Positions 25,027-34,239 of a stretch of DNA of 64,000 nucleotides are shown here, piece after piece (position 1 is the first letter of the stretch; each line of letters begins with the position of its first letter). Below the pieces are notes generated by a model, which saw nothing but the letters and a program-made list of their open reading frames with translations, made no database searches and was not told where the DNA came from. Both the position numbers and the translations under genes were made by a program. The stretch lies in assembly GCA_900316645.1 (NCBI GenBank), contig ONDP01000027.1, positions 1 to 64,000 on the forward strand. The letters run 5' to 3'. The stretch comes from an uncultured Prevotellaceae bacterium (lineage in GTDB: Bacteria > Bacteroidota > Bacteroidia > Bacteroidales > Bacteroidaceae).

Positions 25027-26025
25027 ATGGCATTTAATAAGGAACGATACAGGACGCTGAAAATGGTAGCATACTATATGCTGCTTTCCGTTTGGTATCT
25101 GCTGTCTTTGCTTCCCTTATGGGTACACTATCTGTTAAGCGACCTGCTCTATCTCATCGTCTATAAAATCTTCGGCTACAGAAAAGCGGTTGTCAAGAGT
25201 AATCTGGCTACCTCATTCCCAGAGAAATCGAAAGACGAGTTATTGAAGATAGAGAGAGGGTTCTACCATTTCCTGGGCGACTATCTGGCAGAAAGCGTGA
25301 AACTGATGACCATCAGCAAGAAGAACTTGAAAAAAAGATTGGTGTTCAAAGGTACTGAGGTGGTCAACGAAATAGTGGAAAGCGGACAGTCGTGTGCCGT
25401 CTATTTAGGTCACTACTGCAACTGGGAATGGATTACATCCCTGCCCCTTTGGGTGACTCCCAAAGCCCACTGCGGACAGATTTACCACCCGTTGGAGAAT
25501 CTGGTGACAGACCTTGTGTTCTTAAGACTTCGCCAACGCATGGGAGCTGAGTGCATTGCTATGCAGGACACTTTGCGTAAGGTGTTGGAATACAAAAACA
25601 AGAAACAACCCATAGTGATTGGTTACATCAGCGATCAAAAGCCTTTCTGGAATAACATCCACCATTGGGTTGACTTCCTGCATCACGACACTCCTGTGCT
25701 GACAGGTACGGAACGAATAGCCAGAAGAATGAATCATGCTGTGTTCTATTTGGATGTCCGTCGCATACGCCGAGGCTACTATGAGGCAGAGATTAAGTTA
25801 ATCACCCGTGAACCACAGACAATGAAAGAGTTTGAGTTGACAGACATTTACTATCAGCATCTGGAGCAAAGCATTCTGCGAGCTCCTGAATTCTGGCTGT
25901 GGAGTCATAATCGTTTTAATAGAACACGCGAGGAATTCAACAGGAATTACGAAGTCGTCAATGGCAAAGTAGTTCCTAAGGCTGCAAGCGATCCTGAATC
26001 ATCCTCTCCATGTACTGCTGAATGA
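25027..26025 (+). CDS. lysophospholipid/lipid A acyltransferase family protein (LpxL/HtrB-like), 332 aa
   Basis: One N-terminal membrane anchor (YYMLLSVWYLLSLLPLWVHY) is followed by the LpxL/HtrB-type catalytic block. GHYCNWEW is the H-x4-E motif, followed by CGQIYHPLENLVTDLV, QKPFWNN and a late PEFWLWSHNRF. It would add an acyl chain to lipid A or a related lipid at the inner membrane; Bacteroidales carry several such genes. The neighbourhood of LPS-type transferases fits. Its last 50 bp overlap the convergent sulfatase-fold gene. Confidence 0.82.
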   Translation: MAFNKERYRTLKMVAYYMLLSVWYLLSLLPLWVHYLLSDLLYLIVYKIFGYRKAVVKSNLATSFPEKSKDELLKIERGFYHFLGDYLAESVKLMTISKKNLKKRLVFKGTEVVNEIVESGQSCAVYLGHYCNWEWITSLPLWVTPKAHCGQIYHPLENLVTDLVFLRLRQRMGAECIAMQDTLRKVLEYKNKKQPIVIGYISDQKPFWNNIHHWVDFLHHDTPVLTGTERIARRMNHAVFYLDVRRIRRGYYEAEIKLITREPQTMKEFELTDIYYQHLEQSILRAPEFWLWSHNRFNRTREEFNRNYEVVNGKVVPKAASDPESSSPCTAE

Positions 26026-27904
26026 TGGCTTTCAACTCCTGCTCCATCAGCTGTTGATGGCTGATGGCTGATGGCTGATGTATGAGGTTTTGTTGCATCA
26101 AGGAGTCGGAAAGGGCATATAACGCTTTAGATTTCTGCCCGTCAAACTGCAACACATAGCCATGTTTCACATACTGGTAGATACCACTTAGATAATTGAC
26201 AGCCCAAGTGTCTTCTGAAGGGGTATTCAGCAAATCGATACCAAAACCGAAATAAGGTTTCTGATAGCCAAGCATACCCAAAACGGTAGGCAGAATGTCT
26301 ATCTGCTGGGCTATTTTATCTATCATTTGTCCTTCTGGATGGCTGGGTTCATATATTATAATAGGTGAACAGAAACCTCCCAAATCGGTTTGATAGTAAG
26401 CATGATCACTCATATTGGTATGGTCACTGGTCAGTACGAAGATGGTGTTCTGGAACCAAGGTTGCTTGCTGGCTGTTTCAAAGAACTTGCCTATTGCCAT
26501 ATCGGTATAGCGGATGCACTTCTGTATTTCAAGTTTCCCTTCTGGATATTGCTGCTTGTATTGCTCGGGAATGACGAAGGGATGGTGACTGGAAGCAGTA
26601 AAGACAGCCGTCATAAAAGGTTGCTTCATCTTACCCATCTCCTCGGCATAATACTGTAAGAATGGTTCATCCCAAATGGCCCAAGTGCCGTCAAAATCGT
26701 CGGTACCCTTGGCAGCCTCATATTCCGTCCGGCCAAAATAATGCTGGAAACCTGTCTTTTGGGCAAAAGCCTGAAAACCCATTGAGCCATTCTGGGCACC
26801 ATGGAAGAAGGCTGTTTCATACCCTTCTTGTCCCAAAATGCCTGCCAATCCCGTATAATCGTTCATGGAAGACGGAGTGAGGATAAACGGTTCGACGAAC
26901 ATTGGAATACTCGAGAGGATGCTGGGCATTCCGTCTATGCTCTTACGACCATTGCAGAAACTATACCGGAATGTCGTGCTCTTGCCGATAAGGGCATCTA
27001 CATAAGGTGTATAGCCTTTGTATTTTCCCCCTTCTAAGTCTTTATTCAAGGCACCTATATACTCGCAACCGAAACTTTCGACAATCAGCACCACCACATT
27101 TTTCTTCACCATCGATACGCTGTCGTTAGGAGTATGGATGGGAGTATATATAGAGGCTAACGCTTTTTCGTCACTAAAATAGTTGGGCACCACAAAAACA
27201 TTCTTGCCGATGGAGCGAATCAGTGCAAAAGGTGTATTCAATGCCAAAGCCGCATCAACAGGGCGACTGGCATACTGATTAGCATTCGAAATGGTGATAG
27301 GGCGAACGGCTGTTGTAAAGCCTCCTCGCATTCCTGCTACACAGAAGGGCGCAAAAAGCAATAACGACAACAAGCAAACCACATCGTAGCGCCACCACTT
27401 CAACGAATGGCTATTGATAGAGGGGCTCACATAGCAGCGCCAAAGGAGGAATACAACTAATGCAAAAAGCAATACCAGATACCAATGGTTTAAGAATTCC
27501 GTTCCTATGATACTGCCCAGATTACCTTCATTGGAGAATTCCTCGAAGACGGTAGTCGTTGTGCGACGCATGGTGTAACGGAAATAAACGGAGTCTGCCA
27601 GATTGATGGCAAAAGCAATGCTGTTTACAACGACAAACAACCATTGGCACACTTTATGGTATATCCTGTTCTCTTTCCAATGTAAGGGGAAAAGCATCAT
27701 CACGACATAGAGCGCATTGGTATAGAGAATGGCAGATGTGTCAAAAAGCAGCCCTCCTTGGAAGATATCCCATGAATAGGAGAGATAGTCGGTGTTTTCA
27801 GCATAATAAGCCAATCGGGCTATCTGGTAAACAAGATAAACCAACAGCAAGTTCCATAGAACTGCCAAGAGGGGGGAATATAATTTGTTCAATATCTGTC
27901 TCAT
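25976..27904 (-). CDS. LtaS-like phosphoglycerol/phosphoethanolamine transferase, 642 aa
   Basis: Five N-terminal membrane helices (to about residue 180) and a periplasmic alkaline-phosphatase/sulfatase-fold domain. VVLIVESFGCEYIG gives the first metal ligand, NGRKSIDGMPSILSS the nucleophile region and FVLTSDHTN the Asp-His metal pair. The nucleophile is probably Ser where the next gene has Thr (RTDRGT). The pair are tandem paralogs overlapping by ATGA. It is expected to transfer a phospho-polar group to a periplasmic glycan or lipid. The C-terminal codons contain a GATGGCT heptamer array. Confidence 0.8.
   Translation of the reverse strand: MRQILNKLYSPLLAVLWNLLLVYLVYQIARLAYYAENTDYLSYSWDIFQGGLLFDTSAILYTNALYVVMMLFPLHWKENRIYHKVCQWLFVVVNSIAFAINLADSVYFRYTMRRTTTTVFEEFSNEGNLGSIIGTEFLNHWYLVLLFALVVFLLWRCYVSPSINSHSLKWWRYDVVCLLSLLLFAPFCVAGMRGGFTTAVRPITISNANQYASRPVDAALALNTPFALIRSIGKNVFVVPNYFSDEKALASIYTPIHTPNDSVSMVKKNVVVLIVESFGCEYIGALNKDLEGGKYKGYTPYVDALIGKSTTFRYSFCNGRKSIDGMPSILSSIPMFVEPFILTPSSMNDYTGLAGILGQEGYETAFFHGAQNGSMGFQAFAQKTGFQHYFGRTEYEAAKGTDDFDGTWAIWDEPFLQYYAEEMGKMKQPFMTAVFTASSHHPFVIPEQYKQQYPEGKLEIQKCIRYTDMAIGKFFETASKQPWFQNTIFVLTSDHTNMSDHAYYQTDLGGFCSPIIIYEPSHPEGQMIDKIAQQIDILPTVLGMLGYQKPYFGFGIDLLNTPSEDTWAVNYLSGIYQYVKHGYVLQFDGQKSKALYALSDSLMQQNLIHQPSAISHQQLMEQELKAIIQQYMERMIQDRLQP
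26056..26080. repeat. GATGGCT heptamer array inside the 25976 gene
   Basis: Three GATGGCT units and a partial fourth, encoding part of the poorly conserved C-terminal tail of the sulfatase-fold protein. Confidence 0.8.
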
Positions 27905-29715
27905 CGTTTGTCGAGATCTTTTGAGGCTGCCTGTAAAACAGCTTTACCACGTTGTAAAAGTGACTGCGTATTTGGACCATGCGACGCAACCACACGATTG
28001 CTTATGAAGTCGAAAGTAACAAAACCCGTGCTGTCATATACCGAGATACCATCATCAAAGGTATTGACAGCGAAGGGCTGTGTATAGGTTTGGCTTAAAA
28101 CGTCGCGGCTGAATGTAAAACTATCATGATTGACACCCAACTGACCAAGTAGGGTAGCTGGCAAATCTGTCTGATTACAAACTGCTGCTATCTTTCGAGG
28201 TTCCTTGACAGCACCACCCAACCATATCATAGGAATCTGATTCTTCAATGGGTCGGTTTCTGTCAATTCACCATAGGGTATGCCATGATCAGGTAAAAGA
28301 ATGATGAGCGTATTTTTCCAAATAGGACTCTTCTTCATGTCGCGTATGAAATCGCCTACGCACTGGTCAAGATAGTAAAAGGCATTCAGTTTCTCGTCCT
28401 CAAAATGCTGAATAGGCACATCCCAAGGCTCGTGGCTGCTGAGGGTGGAATAGCCGATAAGGAAAGGCTGAGTGGCTGATGACGTCATAGAAAACAATGT
28501 CTTAAATGTGATATCATCACGCACTCCCCAACGTGCTGTTTGCTGTTCGGCTTTGCTGTAGTCCTTCATCCAATGCAGCGAACTGAACCCACCTGCTATT
28601 AAATAGCTGCGCATATTGGTGAAATTGATATCACCCCCATAAAGATAATAGGTATGATAACCTCGTTCCTCCTGTAATGACTTAGCCATATTGGATAATG
28701 AACGTGATTTGGCAGGCATCTTCATGACTGACATAGTGGGAAATGAAGGATAACCACTCCAAGTACACAATGTTCCACGATCAGTGCGCCATGTGTTACC
28801 ATAGCAATTGGAGAAATAGATGCCTTCACGCATGAACCGATTCAGATTTGGGGTGACATCTTTCCGATCTCCTACCTCAGTAAACACACTGCCACAACTT
28901 TCCAACAGAATAACAATGATATTGGGATGCTGAGTGGTCAGCAGCGTGTCTATTCCAATCGACTGCGTATTGTAATATTCACCTACCACACGCTGACTTT
29001 CCGCATCATCCATAAAATCATAGACGATATTAGTTGCCGTCCGCTCGAAAGAGGCGAAGAAGCTAAACATAGGATTGACTGCCGAATGATTCAGAAACTG
29101 GTTCTGCGAGTAATAAACCTGTCCGATATTCGTTGTCGACTCGCCTATTCCACCTCGGATTCCAATGACAATGAGAGGTATCAGCAGGAGTGCCACTACG
29201 GAGCCTATCAGCTTATGGCTGTTGGCTTTTAACTTCACGCCAAGGCTGAGAGGTGTCAGTTTGTCGTAAAGCCAGTAAATAAAGAAACTACAGGCAATGA
29301 TGCTCAGCAAACGAACTAAAATATATCCAATGCTGACACTGGCCATTGCCTCTGTAGGTGTTTCCAAATATGAAAGACACGAGGCATCCAGCTTAAACTG
29401 CCAGAACTCGTAGAGGCTGGTGTCAGCAACGAAGGCCAACGAGAGCAGAATGGCGGCAACAACATAATAGACACGGAATATCCATCTGGGAAGATGCAAC
29501 CACAGTGATGCCACCACTAACAGGAAAGGGGCAGACAGCAGATAGAGCGACATACTGAGGTCTAATGACAGTCCGTGCTGTATGACTTGCCAATAATCGG
29601 AAAAGGAAATGTTATGTCCCACACGATTGTAGAACATAAAGACAACTTTGGCAACAACAAACAACAACACGGTCGCCAAATAAAACTTCAACAGATATAT
29701 AACCTTCTCCTTCAA
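27901..29715 (-). CDS. LtaS-like phosphoglycerol transferase-family protein, 604 aa
   Basis: Five N-terminal membrane segments, then a sulfatase-fold domain with VILLESCGS (metal), TWRTDRGTLCTWSGYPSFP (Thr nucleophile in RTDRG) and ILLPDHGIPYG (Asp-His). The start is a TTG at 29715: no ATG lies upstream in frame before a stop two codons away, and a later ATG would remove the first membrane helix. The start lies at the edge of a TCAATTN heptamer array. It overlaps its downstream paralog by 4 bp and lies 25 bp after the ABC transporter gene, so the four genes miaB-exporter-two transferases form one operon. Confidence 0.82.
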   Translation of the reverse strand: MKEKVIYLLKFYLATVLLFVVAKVVFMFYNRVGHNISFSDYWQVIQHGLSLDLSMSLYLLSAPFLLVVASLWLHLPRWIFRVYYVVAAILLSLAFVADTSLYEFWQFKLDASCLSYLETPTEAMASVSIGYILVRLLSIIACSFFIYWLYDKLTPLSLGVKLKANSHKLIGSVVALLLIPLIVIGIRGGIGESTTNIGQVYYSQNQFLNHSAVNPMFSFFASFERTATNIVYDFMDDAESQRVVGEYYNTQSIGIDTLLTTQHPNIIVILLESCGSVFTEVGDRKDVTPNLNRFMREGIYFSNCYGNTWRTDRGTLCTWSGYPSFPTMSVMKMPAKSRSLSNMAKSLQEERGYHTYYLYGGDINFTNMRSYLIAGGFSSLHWMKDYSKAEQQTARWGVRDDITFKTLFSMTSSATQPFLIGYSTLSSHEPWDVPIQHFEDEKLNAFYYLDQCVGDFIRDMKKSPIWKNTLIILLPDHGIPYGELTETDPLKNQIPMIWLGGAVKEPRKIAAVCNQTDLPATLLGQLGVNHDSFTFSRDVLSQTYTQPFAVNTFDDGISVYDSTGFVTFDFISNRVVASHGPNTQSLLQRGKAVLQAASKDLDKR

Positions 29716-29739
29716 TTGTCAATTATCAATTATCAATTT
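29712..29739. repeat. TCAATTN heptamer array at a gene start
   Basis: Four units (29712, 29719, 29726 and 29733) bridge the end of the ABC transporter gene and the TTG start of the transferase gene. Confidence 0.8.
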
Positions 29740-29740
29740 T

Positions 29741-31570
29741 TCACAGGCTCTGCATATCGTTTAACTTCTTATAGTAGCCATCAATATTGAGCAGTTCATC
29801 ATGAGTGCCACGCTCGACTATCTGTCCTTCGTGCAACACACAGATTTCGTCAGCATTCTTAATGGTAGAGAGACGGTGGGCAATGGCAACAGTGGTGCGC
29901 GTCTTCATCAGTCGCTCCAAAGCGTCTTGGACAAGGCGCTCACTCTCTGTATCGAGAGCTGAAGTGGCCTCGTCAAGAATCAAAATCGGAGGATTCTTCA
30001 GGATAGCTCGGGCTATGCTGACGCGCTGACGCTGACCACCAGAGAGGCGTCCGCCTCGATCTCCAATGTTTGTTTCGAACTGGTGCTCGCTCTGCATAAT
30101 GAAATCATAGGCATTGGCTATCTTGGCTGCCTCGGCTATCTGTTCGTCAGTAGCACTCTCGACACCAAAAGAGATGTTGTTGCGGAAGCTATCATTAAAG
30201 AGGATGGCCTCTTGGTTTACATTACCAATCAACTGTCGCAGATCTTGAATGCCCAAGTCCTTGACGTTAATACCATCGATGAGGACCTCTCCTTCCTGCA
30301 CATCATAATAGCGAGGAATCAAATCAACCATTGTCGATTTTCCTGATCCTGACTGGCCTACGATAGCTATGGTCTTTCCTTTGGGAATAATCAGGTTGAT
30401 ATGACGAAGTATCCAAGTCTCTCCATATCGGAAGGATACATCACGGAACTCTATCTGATGTTCGAAAGAAGCCAGATGCTTGGGTTGCTTTGGCTCCTTA
30501 ATTGTGTTCTCAGCCAACAGGATTTTGTCAATACGCTCCATTGACGCAAGTCCCTTTGGGATATTATAACCAGCTCTTGAGAACTCCTTCAAAGGATGGA
30601 TAATCGAATATAGAATGACCATGTAATAAATGAACATTGGTCCTGTAAAAGCATGATAGTTAAGTACCAAGACACCGCCAAACCACAAGACGATTACCAC
30701 CAATAGCGTTCCTAAAAACTCACTGACAGGATGTCCTAACTGTATACGAAGATGAACACGAGTCAATTGATTCCGATAGGCCGAATTGATAGTATCGAAC
30801 TTATCCTTCATCTTTTCCTCGGCACAGAAAGCTTTGATAATACGAAGACCTCCCAAGGTCTCTTCTATCACACTCATGGTATCACTCCATAACATCTGCG
30901 CCTTTACACTCTTTTGTTTCAAACTCTTACCCACCAGTCCCATTAACCAAACCACAAGGGGAATGAGAATACATGTAAATAAAGTCAGTTGCCATGAAAG
31001 AGCTATCAGGGTAAAGAAATAGACAATGATGAGAATAGGGTCTTTCATCAGCAAGTCGAGTGATGACATTACTGAGGACTCCACTTCTTGAACATCACCA
31101 CTGATACGTGCAATAATATCACCTTTACGTTCTTCTGAGAAGAAACCAAGAGGCAATGATACCACCTTGCGATACATCAGATTACGGATGTCACGAACTA
31201 CACCTGTGCGGATAGGGGTTAAAAGGGCTCCTCCTAAATAATAGGCTCCTGTCTTGAATAAAGTCATAAAGGCTAAGAAAAGACCTATCAGCAATAACGT
31301 AGTAGTGGCTCCATAGGTTTCTATCATCTGATTGACATAGTAATTCATGTTATTCAGCAAAACCTCTTGAATATTACTCCAGTCCCACTCCATCAAAGCA
31401 GTAGCTTTCTGAGCTTCATCAGTCTGAAAAATAATCTGAAGTATCGGAATCAAAGCCGCAAAAGAGAAAATATTAAGTAATGCCGATAGAATATTAAAGA
31501 TTACCGACAAAACTATATATTTCTTATAAGGAGGCAAGAACCGCCTCAACACTTGCATAAAATCTTTCAT
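29741..31570 (-). CDS. MsbA-like ABC exporter, 609 aa
   Basis: Half-size ABC exporter with an N-terminal six-helix permease (about residues 15-330) and a C-terminal ATPase. Walker A is GQSGSGKSTMVDL, Q-loop GNVNQEAILFNDSF, signature LSGGQRQRVSIARA and Walker B ILILDEATSALD. Position beside lipid A acylation and glycan genes suggests lipid, LPS or glycolipid flipping like MsbA, though exporters of peptides look alike. It overlaps miaB by 4 bp (ATGA), showing tight translational coupling. Confidence 0.85.
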   Translation of the reverse strand: MKDFMQVLRRFLPPYKKYIVLSVIFNILSALLNIFSFAALIPILQIIFQTDEAQKATALMEWDWSNIQEVLLNNMNYYVNQMIETYGATTTLLLIGLFLAFMTLFKTGAYYLGGALLTPIRTGVVRDIRNLMYRKVVSLPLGFFSEERKGDIIARISGDVQEVESSVMSSLDLLMKDPILIIVYFFTLIALSWQLTLFTCILIPLVVWLMGLVGKSLKQKSVKAQMLWSDTMSVIEETLGGLRIIKAFCAEEKMKDKFDTINSAYRNQLTRVHLRIQLGHPVSEFLGTLLVVIVLWFGGVLVLNYHAFTGPMFIYYMVILYSIIHPLKEFSRAGYNIPKGLASMERIDKILLAENTIKEPKQPKHLASFEHQIEFRDVSFRYGETWILRHINLIIPKGKTIAIVGQSGSGKSTMVDLIPRYYDVQEGEVLIDGINVKDLGIQDLRQLIGNVNQEAILFNDSFRNNISFGVESATDEQIAEAAKIANAYDFIMQSEHQFETNIGDRGGRLSGGQRQRVSIARAILKNPPILILDEATSALDTESERLVQDALERLMKTRTTVAIAHRLSTIKNADEICVLHEGQIVERGTHDELLNIDGYYKKLNDMQSL

Positions 31571-32868
31571 ACTTCTTCTCCAAATAAGGTTGCACTGGTA
31601 CTGTTTGTAATCCTTACGCGCACTGTTTCGCCAATGTGGTGATTGCCCTTGTCGAACACCACCATCTTGTTTTGTTCAGTGCGGCCACAGAGTTGCTGTC
31701 GGCTTCGCTTCGAGAATCCTTCCACCAGAACATCGAACTCCTTGCCCTCGTCTTTTTTATTTTGCTGGGCAGAGATTTCTGTCTGCAAGGCGATGAGTTC
31801 GTTCAGACGTCGTATTTTCTCTTCCTCTGGAACGTCGTCTGGCAAATGTTTTGAGGCATAGGTCCCTGGACGTTCAGAGTATTTGAACATAAAGGCTGAA
31901 TCATAGCCCACCTCACGCATCAACGACAGGGATAGCTGATGGTCTTCTTCCGTTTCTGAATGATAACCAACAAAGATGTCTGTAGAAAGACCACAGTCTG
32001 GAATAATACGACGAATGGCTGCCACACGGTCGAGATACCACTCACGAGTGTATTTGCGATTCATCAGTTTCAATATTCTGTCGCTTCCACTCTGTACTGG
32101 CAGATGAATGTGTTTGCAGACATTGGGCATATCGGCAATTACATGCAGTGTCTCGTCACTCATATCCTTGGGATGCGAGGTAGTGAAACGTACTCGCATG
32201 GTAGGCACCTCTTCAGCAACCCGGCGCAACAACTCTGGGAAGCCAATATCCTCAAAATGGTAGGAGTTGACGTTCTGACCAAGAAGGGTCACTTCCTTGA
32301 AACCCCGGTCACGCAAGTCCCGTACCTCACGCAAGATGCTCTCTACATCACGACTGCGTTCACGGCCACGGGTGTAAGGAACAATGCAGTAATGACAGAA
32401 ATTATTACAGCCTCGCATAATGCTGACAAAACCACCTATCTTGGCACCATGCAGACGCTGGGGTACGACATCCTTATAAGTCTCGCTGGTAGAGAGTTCG
32501 ATATTGATAGCCTTATGACCTGTCTCTGCCTGAGCAATAAGGTCGGGGAGAGAGAGATAGGCATCAGGGCCGGCTACTAAATCACAGTGATGATGCTCCA
32601 ACAAGTCGTCCTTTACGCGTTCTGCCATACAACCCAGTACTCCGATAATCATTGGACGCTTGCGACGCATAGCATCCAGAGCATCCAGGCGATGGTATAT
32701 CTTCTGTTCGGCATTATCACGTACTGAACAGGTATTCAGAAAGACGGCATCAGCCTCATCAATAGTCTCTGTTGCCTCATAACCAGCCATCTGCATCACG
32801 CTGGCAACGACCTCAGAATCAGCTACGTTCATCTGACAGCCATAAGTCTCTATATAGAGTTTCTTCAT
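31567..32868 (-). CDS. miaB: tRNA-2-methylthio-N6-dimethylallyladenosine synthase MiaB
   Basis: Radical-SAM methylthiotransferase that adds the methylthio group to i6A37 of tRNAs. The N-terminal UPF0004 domain (MKKLYIETYGCQMNVADSEV) carries three cluster cysteines. The radical-SAM domain has CNNFCHYC (CxxxCxxC) preceded by SIMRG, and a C-terminal TRAM domain ends the chain. The length of 433 aa matches MiaB rather than MtaB or RimO. First gene of the operon with the exporter, driven by TAACTTTG at 32888-32895. Confidence 0.95.
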   Translation of the reverse strand: MKKLYIETYGCQMNVADSEVVASVMQMAGYEATETIDEADAVFLNTCSVRDNAEQKIYHRLDALDAMRRKRPMIIGVLGCMAERVKDDLLEHHHCDLVAGPDAYLSLPDLIAQAETGHKAINIELSTSETYKDVVPQRLHGAKIGGFVSIMRGCNNFCHYCIVPYTRGRERSRDVESILREVRDLRDRGFKEVTLLGQNVNSYHFEDIGFPELLRRVAEEVPTMRVRFTTSHPKDMSDETLHVIADMPNVCKHIHLPVQSGSDRILKLMNRKYTREWYLDRVAAIRRIIPDCGLSTDIFVGYHSETEEDHQLSLSLMREVGYDSAFMFKYSERPGTYASKHLPDDVPEEEKIRRLNELIALQTEISAQQNKKDEGKEFDVLVEGFSKRSRQQLCGRTEQNKMVVFDKGNHHIGETVRVRITNSTSATLFGEEV

Positions 32869-32887
32869 GTTTTTTCCTTTTTGCTTG

Positions 32888-32915
32888 CAAAGTTACGCTT
32901 TTTTTCGTATTTTTG
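32888..32915. promoter_or_regulatory. divergent promoters of miaB and the repeat protein
   Basis: Minus-strand -7 box TAACTTTG at 32888-32895 for miaB and plus-strand TATTTTTG at 32908-32915 for the gene at 32943. Confidence 0.7.
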
Positions 32916-32942
32916 CACCGATATTAACCAAAACTTAATGAA

Positions 32943-33356
32943 ATGATGAAAATACTACGTGTTTTATTCGTCACATTACTGGTGATGATGACATCTGGAG
33001 CTATGGCACAGACAGTCTATAACAGCAACGGAAGCAGCTGTGGAAAGATTGAAAGTAATGGTACTGTACGCAATAGTAGCGGCAGCAGTATCGGCAAAAT
33101 CGACAGCGATGGTACTGTTCGCAACGGCAATGGCAGCAGCATTGGTAAGATTGACCGTGACGGCACCATCCGTAATGCCAATGGCAGCAGCATCGGAAAG
33201 GTGGACAGCAATGGTACTGTTCGCAACGGCAATGGCAGCAGCATCGGTAAGGTGGAAAGTGACGGCACCGTGCGTAACGGTAATGGTAGCAGCATCGGAA
33301 AAGTTTCTGGTGTTCCCAAGGAGTGGGCAGCTGCCTATTTCTTCTTTTTCTTCTAA
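32943..33356 (+). CDS. exported protein of 16-residue repeats (beta-flower-like), 137 aa
   Basis: A signal peptide (MKILRVLFVTLLVMMTSGAMA) is followed by about six copies of a 16-residue repeat of the form SNGTVRNGNGSSIGKV. It ends in a hydrophobic aromatic tail (AAAYFFFFF). The regular strand-turn repeats, with a conserved G-x-I/V, resemble the small Bacteroidetes 5-fold beta-flower proteins; this assignment is from memory. DNA repeats are 48 bp and diverged at third positions, so they are kept by selection rather than recent. Probably periplasmic or outer-surface. The terminal five Phe residues are unusual and might be a membrane or sorting tail. Confidence 0.7.
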   Translation: MMKILRVLFVTLLVMMTSGAMAQTVYNSNGSSCGKIESNGTVRNSSGSSIGKIDSDGTVRNGNGSSIGKIDRDGTIRNANGSSIGKVDSNGTVRNGNGSSIGKVESDGTVRNGNGSSIGKVSGVPKEWAAAYFFFFF

Positions 33357-33387
33357 AAACAAAAATTTGACAAAAAGATAGTATTTG

Positions 33388-34239
33388 ATGGAACTGATTA
33401 AAGACAAAGAGTTTGGTGGAGAGCGCCCGCTGTTCACCATTCACGACACACGACTGGAGAATATCACCATCACGGATGGTGAGAGTGGTATTAAGCAATG
33501 TCAGAACATAGAGGCCAGCAACTGCCGTTTCTATGGCAAATATCCGTGGTGGCACGTTGACGGTGCCTTGATAGAGGATTGCTATTTCGCATTGGATTCG
33601 CGTTCGGCTATCTGGTACACCAACGACCTTGTAATGCGTCGTTGTCGTATTGATGCCCCTAAGTTTTTTCGCGAGATGAAAAATGTGGAATTGGAGGATG
33701 TGGAGATGTGTGATGCTGACGAAACCTTTTGGAAGGTTGACGGGCTGAAACTGAAAAATGTCCGTCTGCATGGTGGTACCTATCCTTTTATGTTCTCCAA
33801 GAATATTTATGTTGACGGATTGGAGAGCGACTCCAAATATGTGTTCCAATATTGTCAGAACGTAGAGATTCACAATGCCAAGATTCTGACAAAAGACTCT
33901 TTCTGGGAGTGTGAGAATGTCACCATCTACGATTCTGTATTGGACGGCGAATATCTGGCCTGGCACTCGAAGAACGTACGACTGGTTAACTGCCATCTAG
34001 CAGGCGAGCAACTGCTTTGTTATGCTGATGACTTGGTCTTGGAAAACTGTACCTTTGACAAGGCTTGCGACCGTATCTTTGAATACACCACTGTTGAGGC
34101 TGACATCAAAGGACATGTTGAAAACATCAAGAACCCTACCAGCGGACATATTGTTGCCGACTCTATCGGTTCTATCACTATTGACGAGAATGTGCGACAG
34201 CCAAATAACTGTGTCATAGAAATAAGAGGGAAGAAGTGA
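33388..34239 (+). CDS. DUF3737 right-handed beta-helix protein, 283 aa
   Basis: Recognised as the DUF3737 family: MELIKDKEFGGERPLF followed by short parallel strand repeats (for example GALIEDCYFALDSRSAIWY, NVRLVNCHLAGEQLL), which would fold as a right-handed beta-helix. No signal peptide. The function is unknown. The ATG at 33388 is preferred over a TTG one codon upstream. It overlaps the aminotransferase gene by 4 bp, a pairing of the kind commonly seen with this family; the two may act together. Confidence 0.85.
   Translation: MELIKDKEFGGERPLFTIHDTRLENITITDGESGIKQCQNIEASNCRFYGKYPWWHVDGALIEDCYFALDSRSAIWYTNDLVMRRCRIDAPKFFREMKNVELEDVEMCDADETFWKVDGLKLKNVRLHGGTYPFMFSKNIYVDGLESDSKYVFQYCQNVEIHNAKILTKDSFWECENVTIYDSVLDGEYLAWHSKNVRLVNCHLAGEQLLCYADDLVLENCTFDKACDRIFEYTTVEADIKGHVENIKNPTSGHIVADSIGSITIDENVRQPNNCVIEIRGKK

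Noticed and set aside
33001-33996. 331-codon minus-strand frame opposite the repeat protein
   Set aside because: Lies opposite two real genes, is rich in Cys/His strings produced by the repeat DNA and has no promoter.
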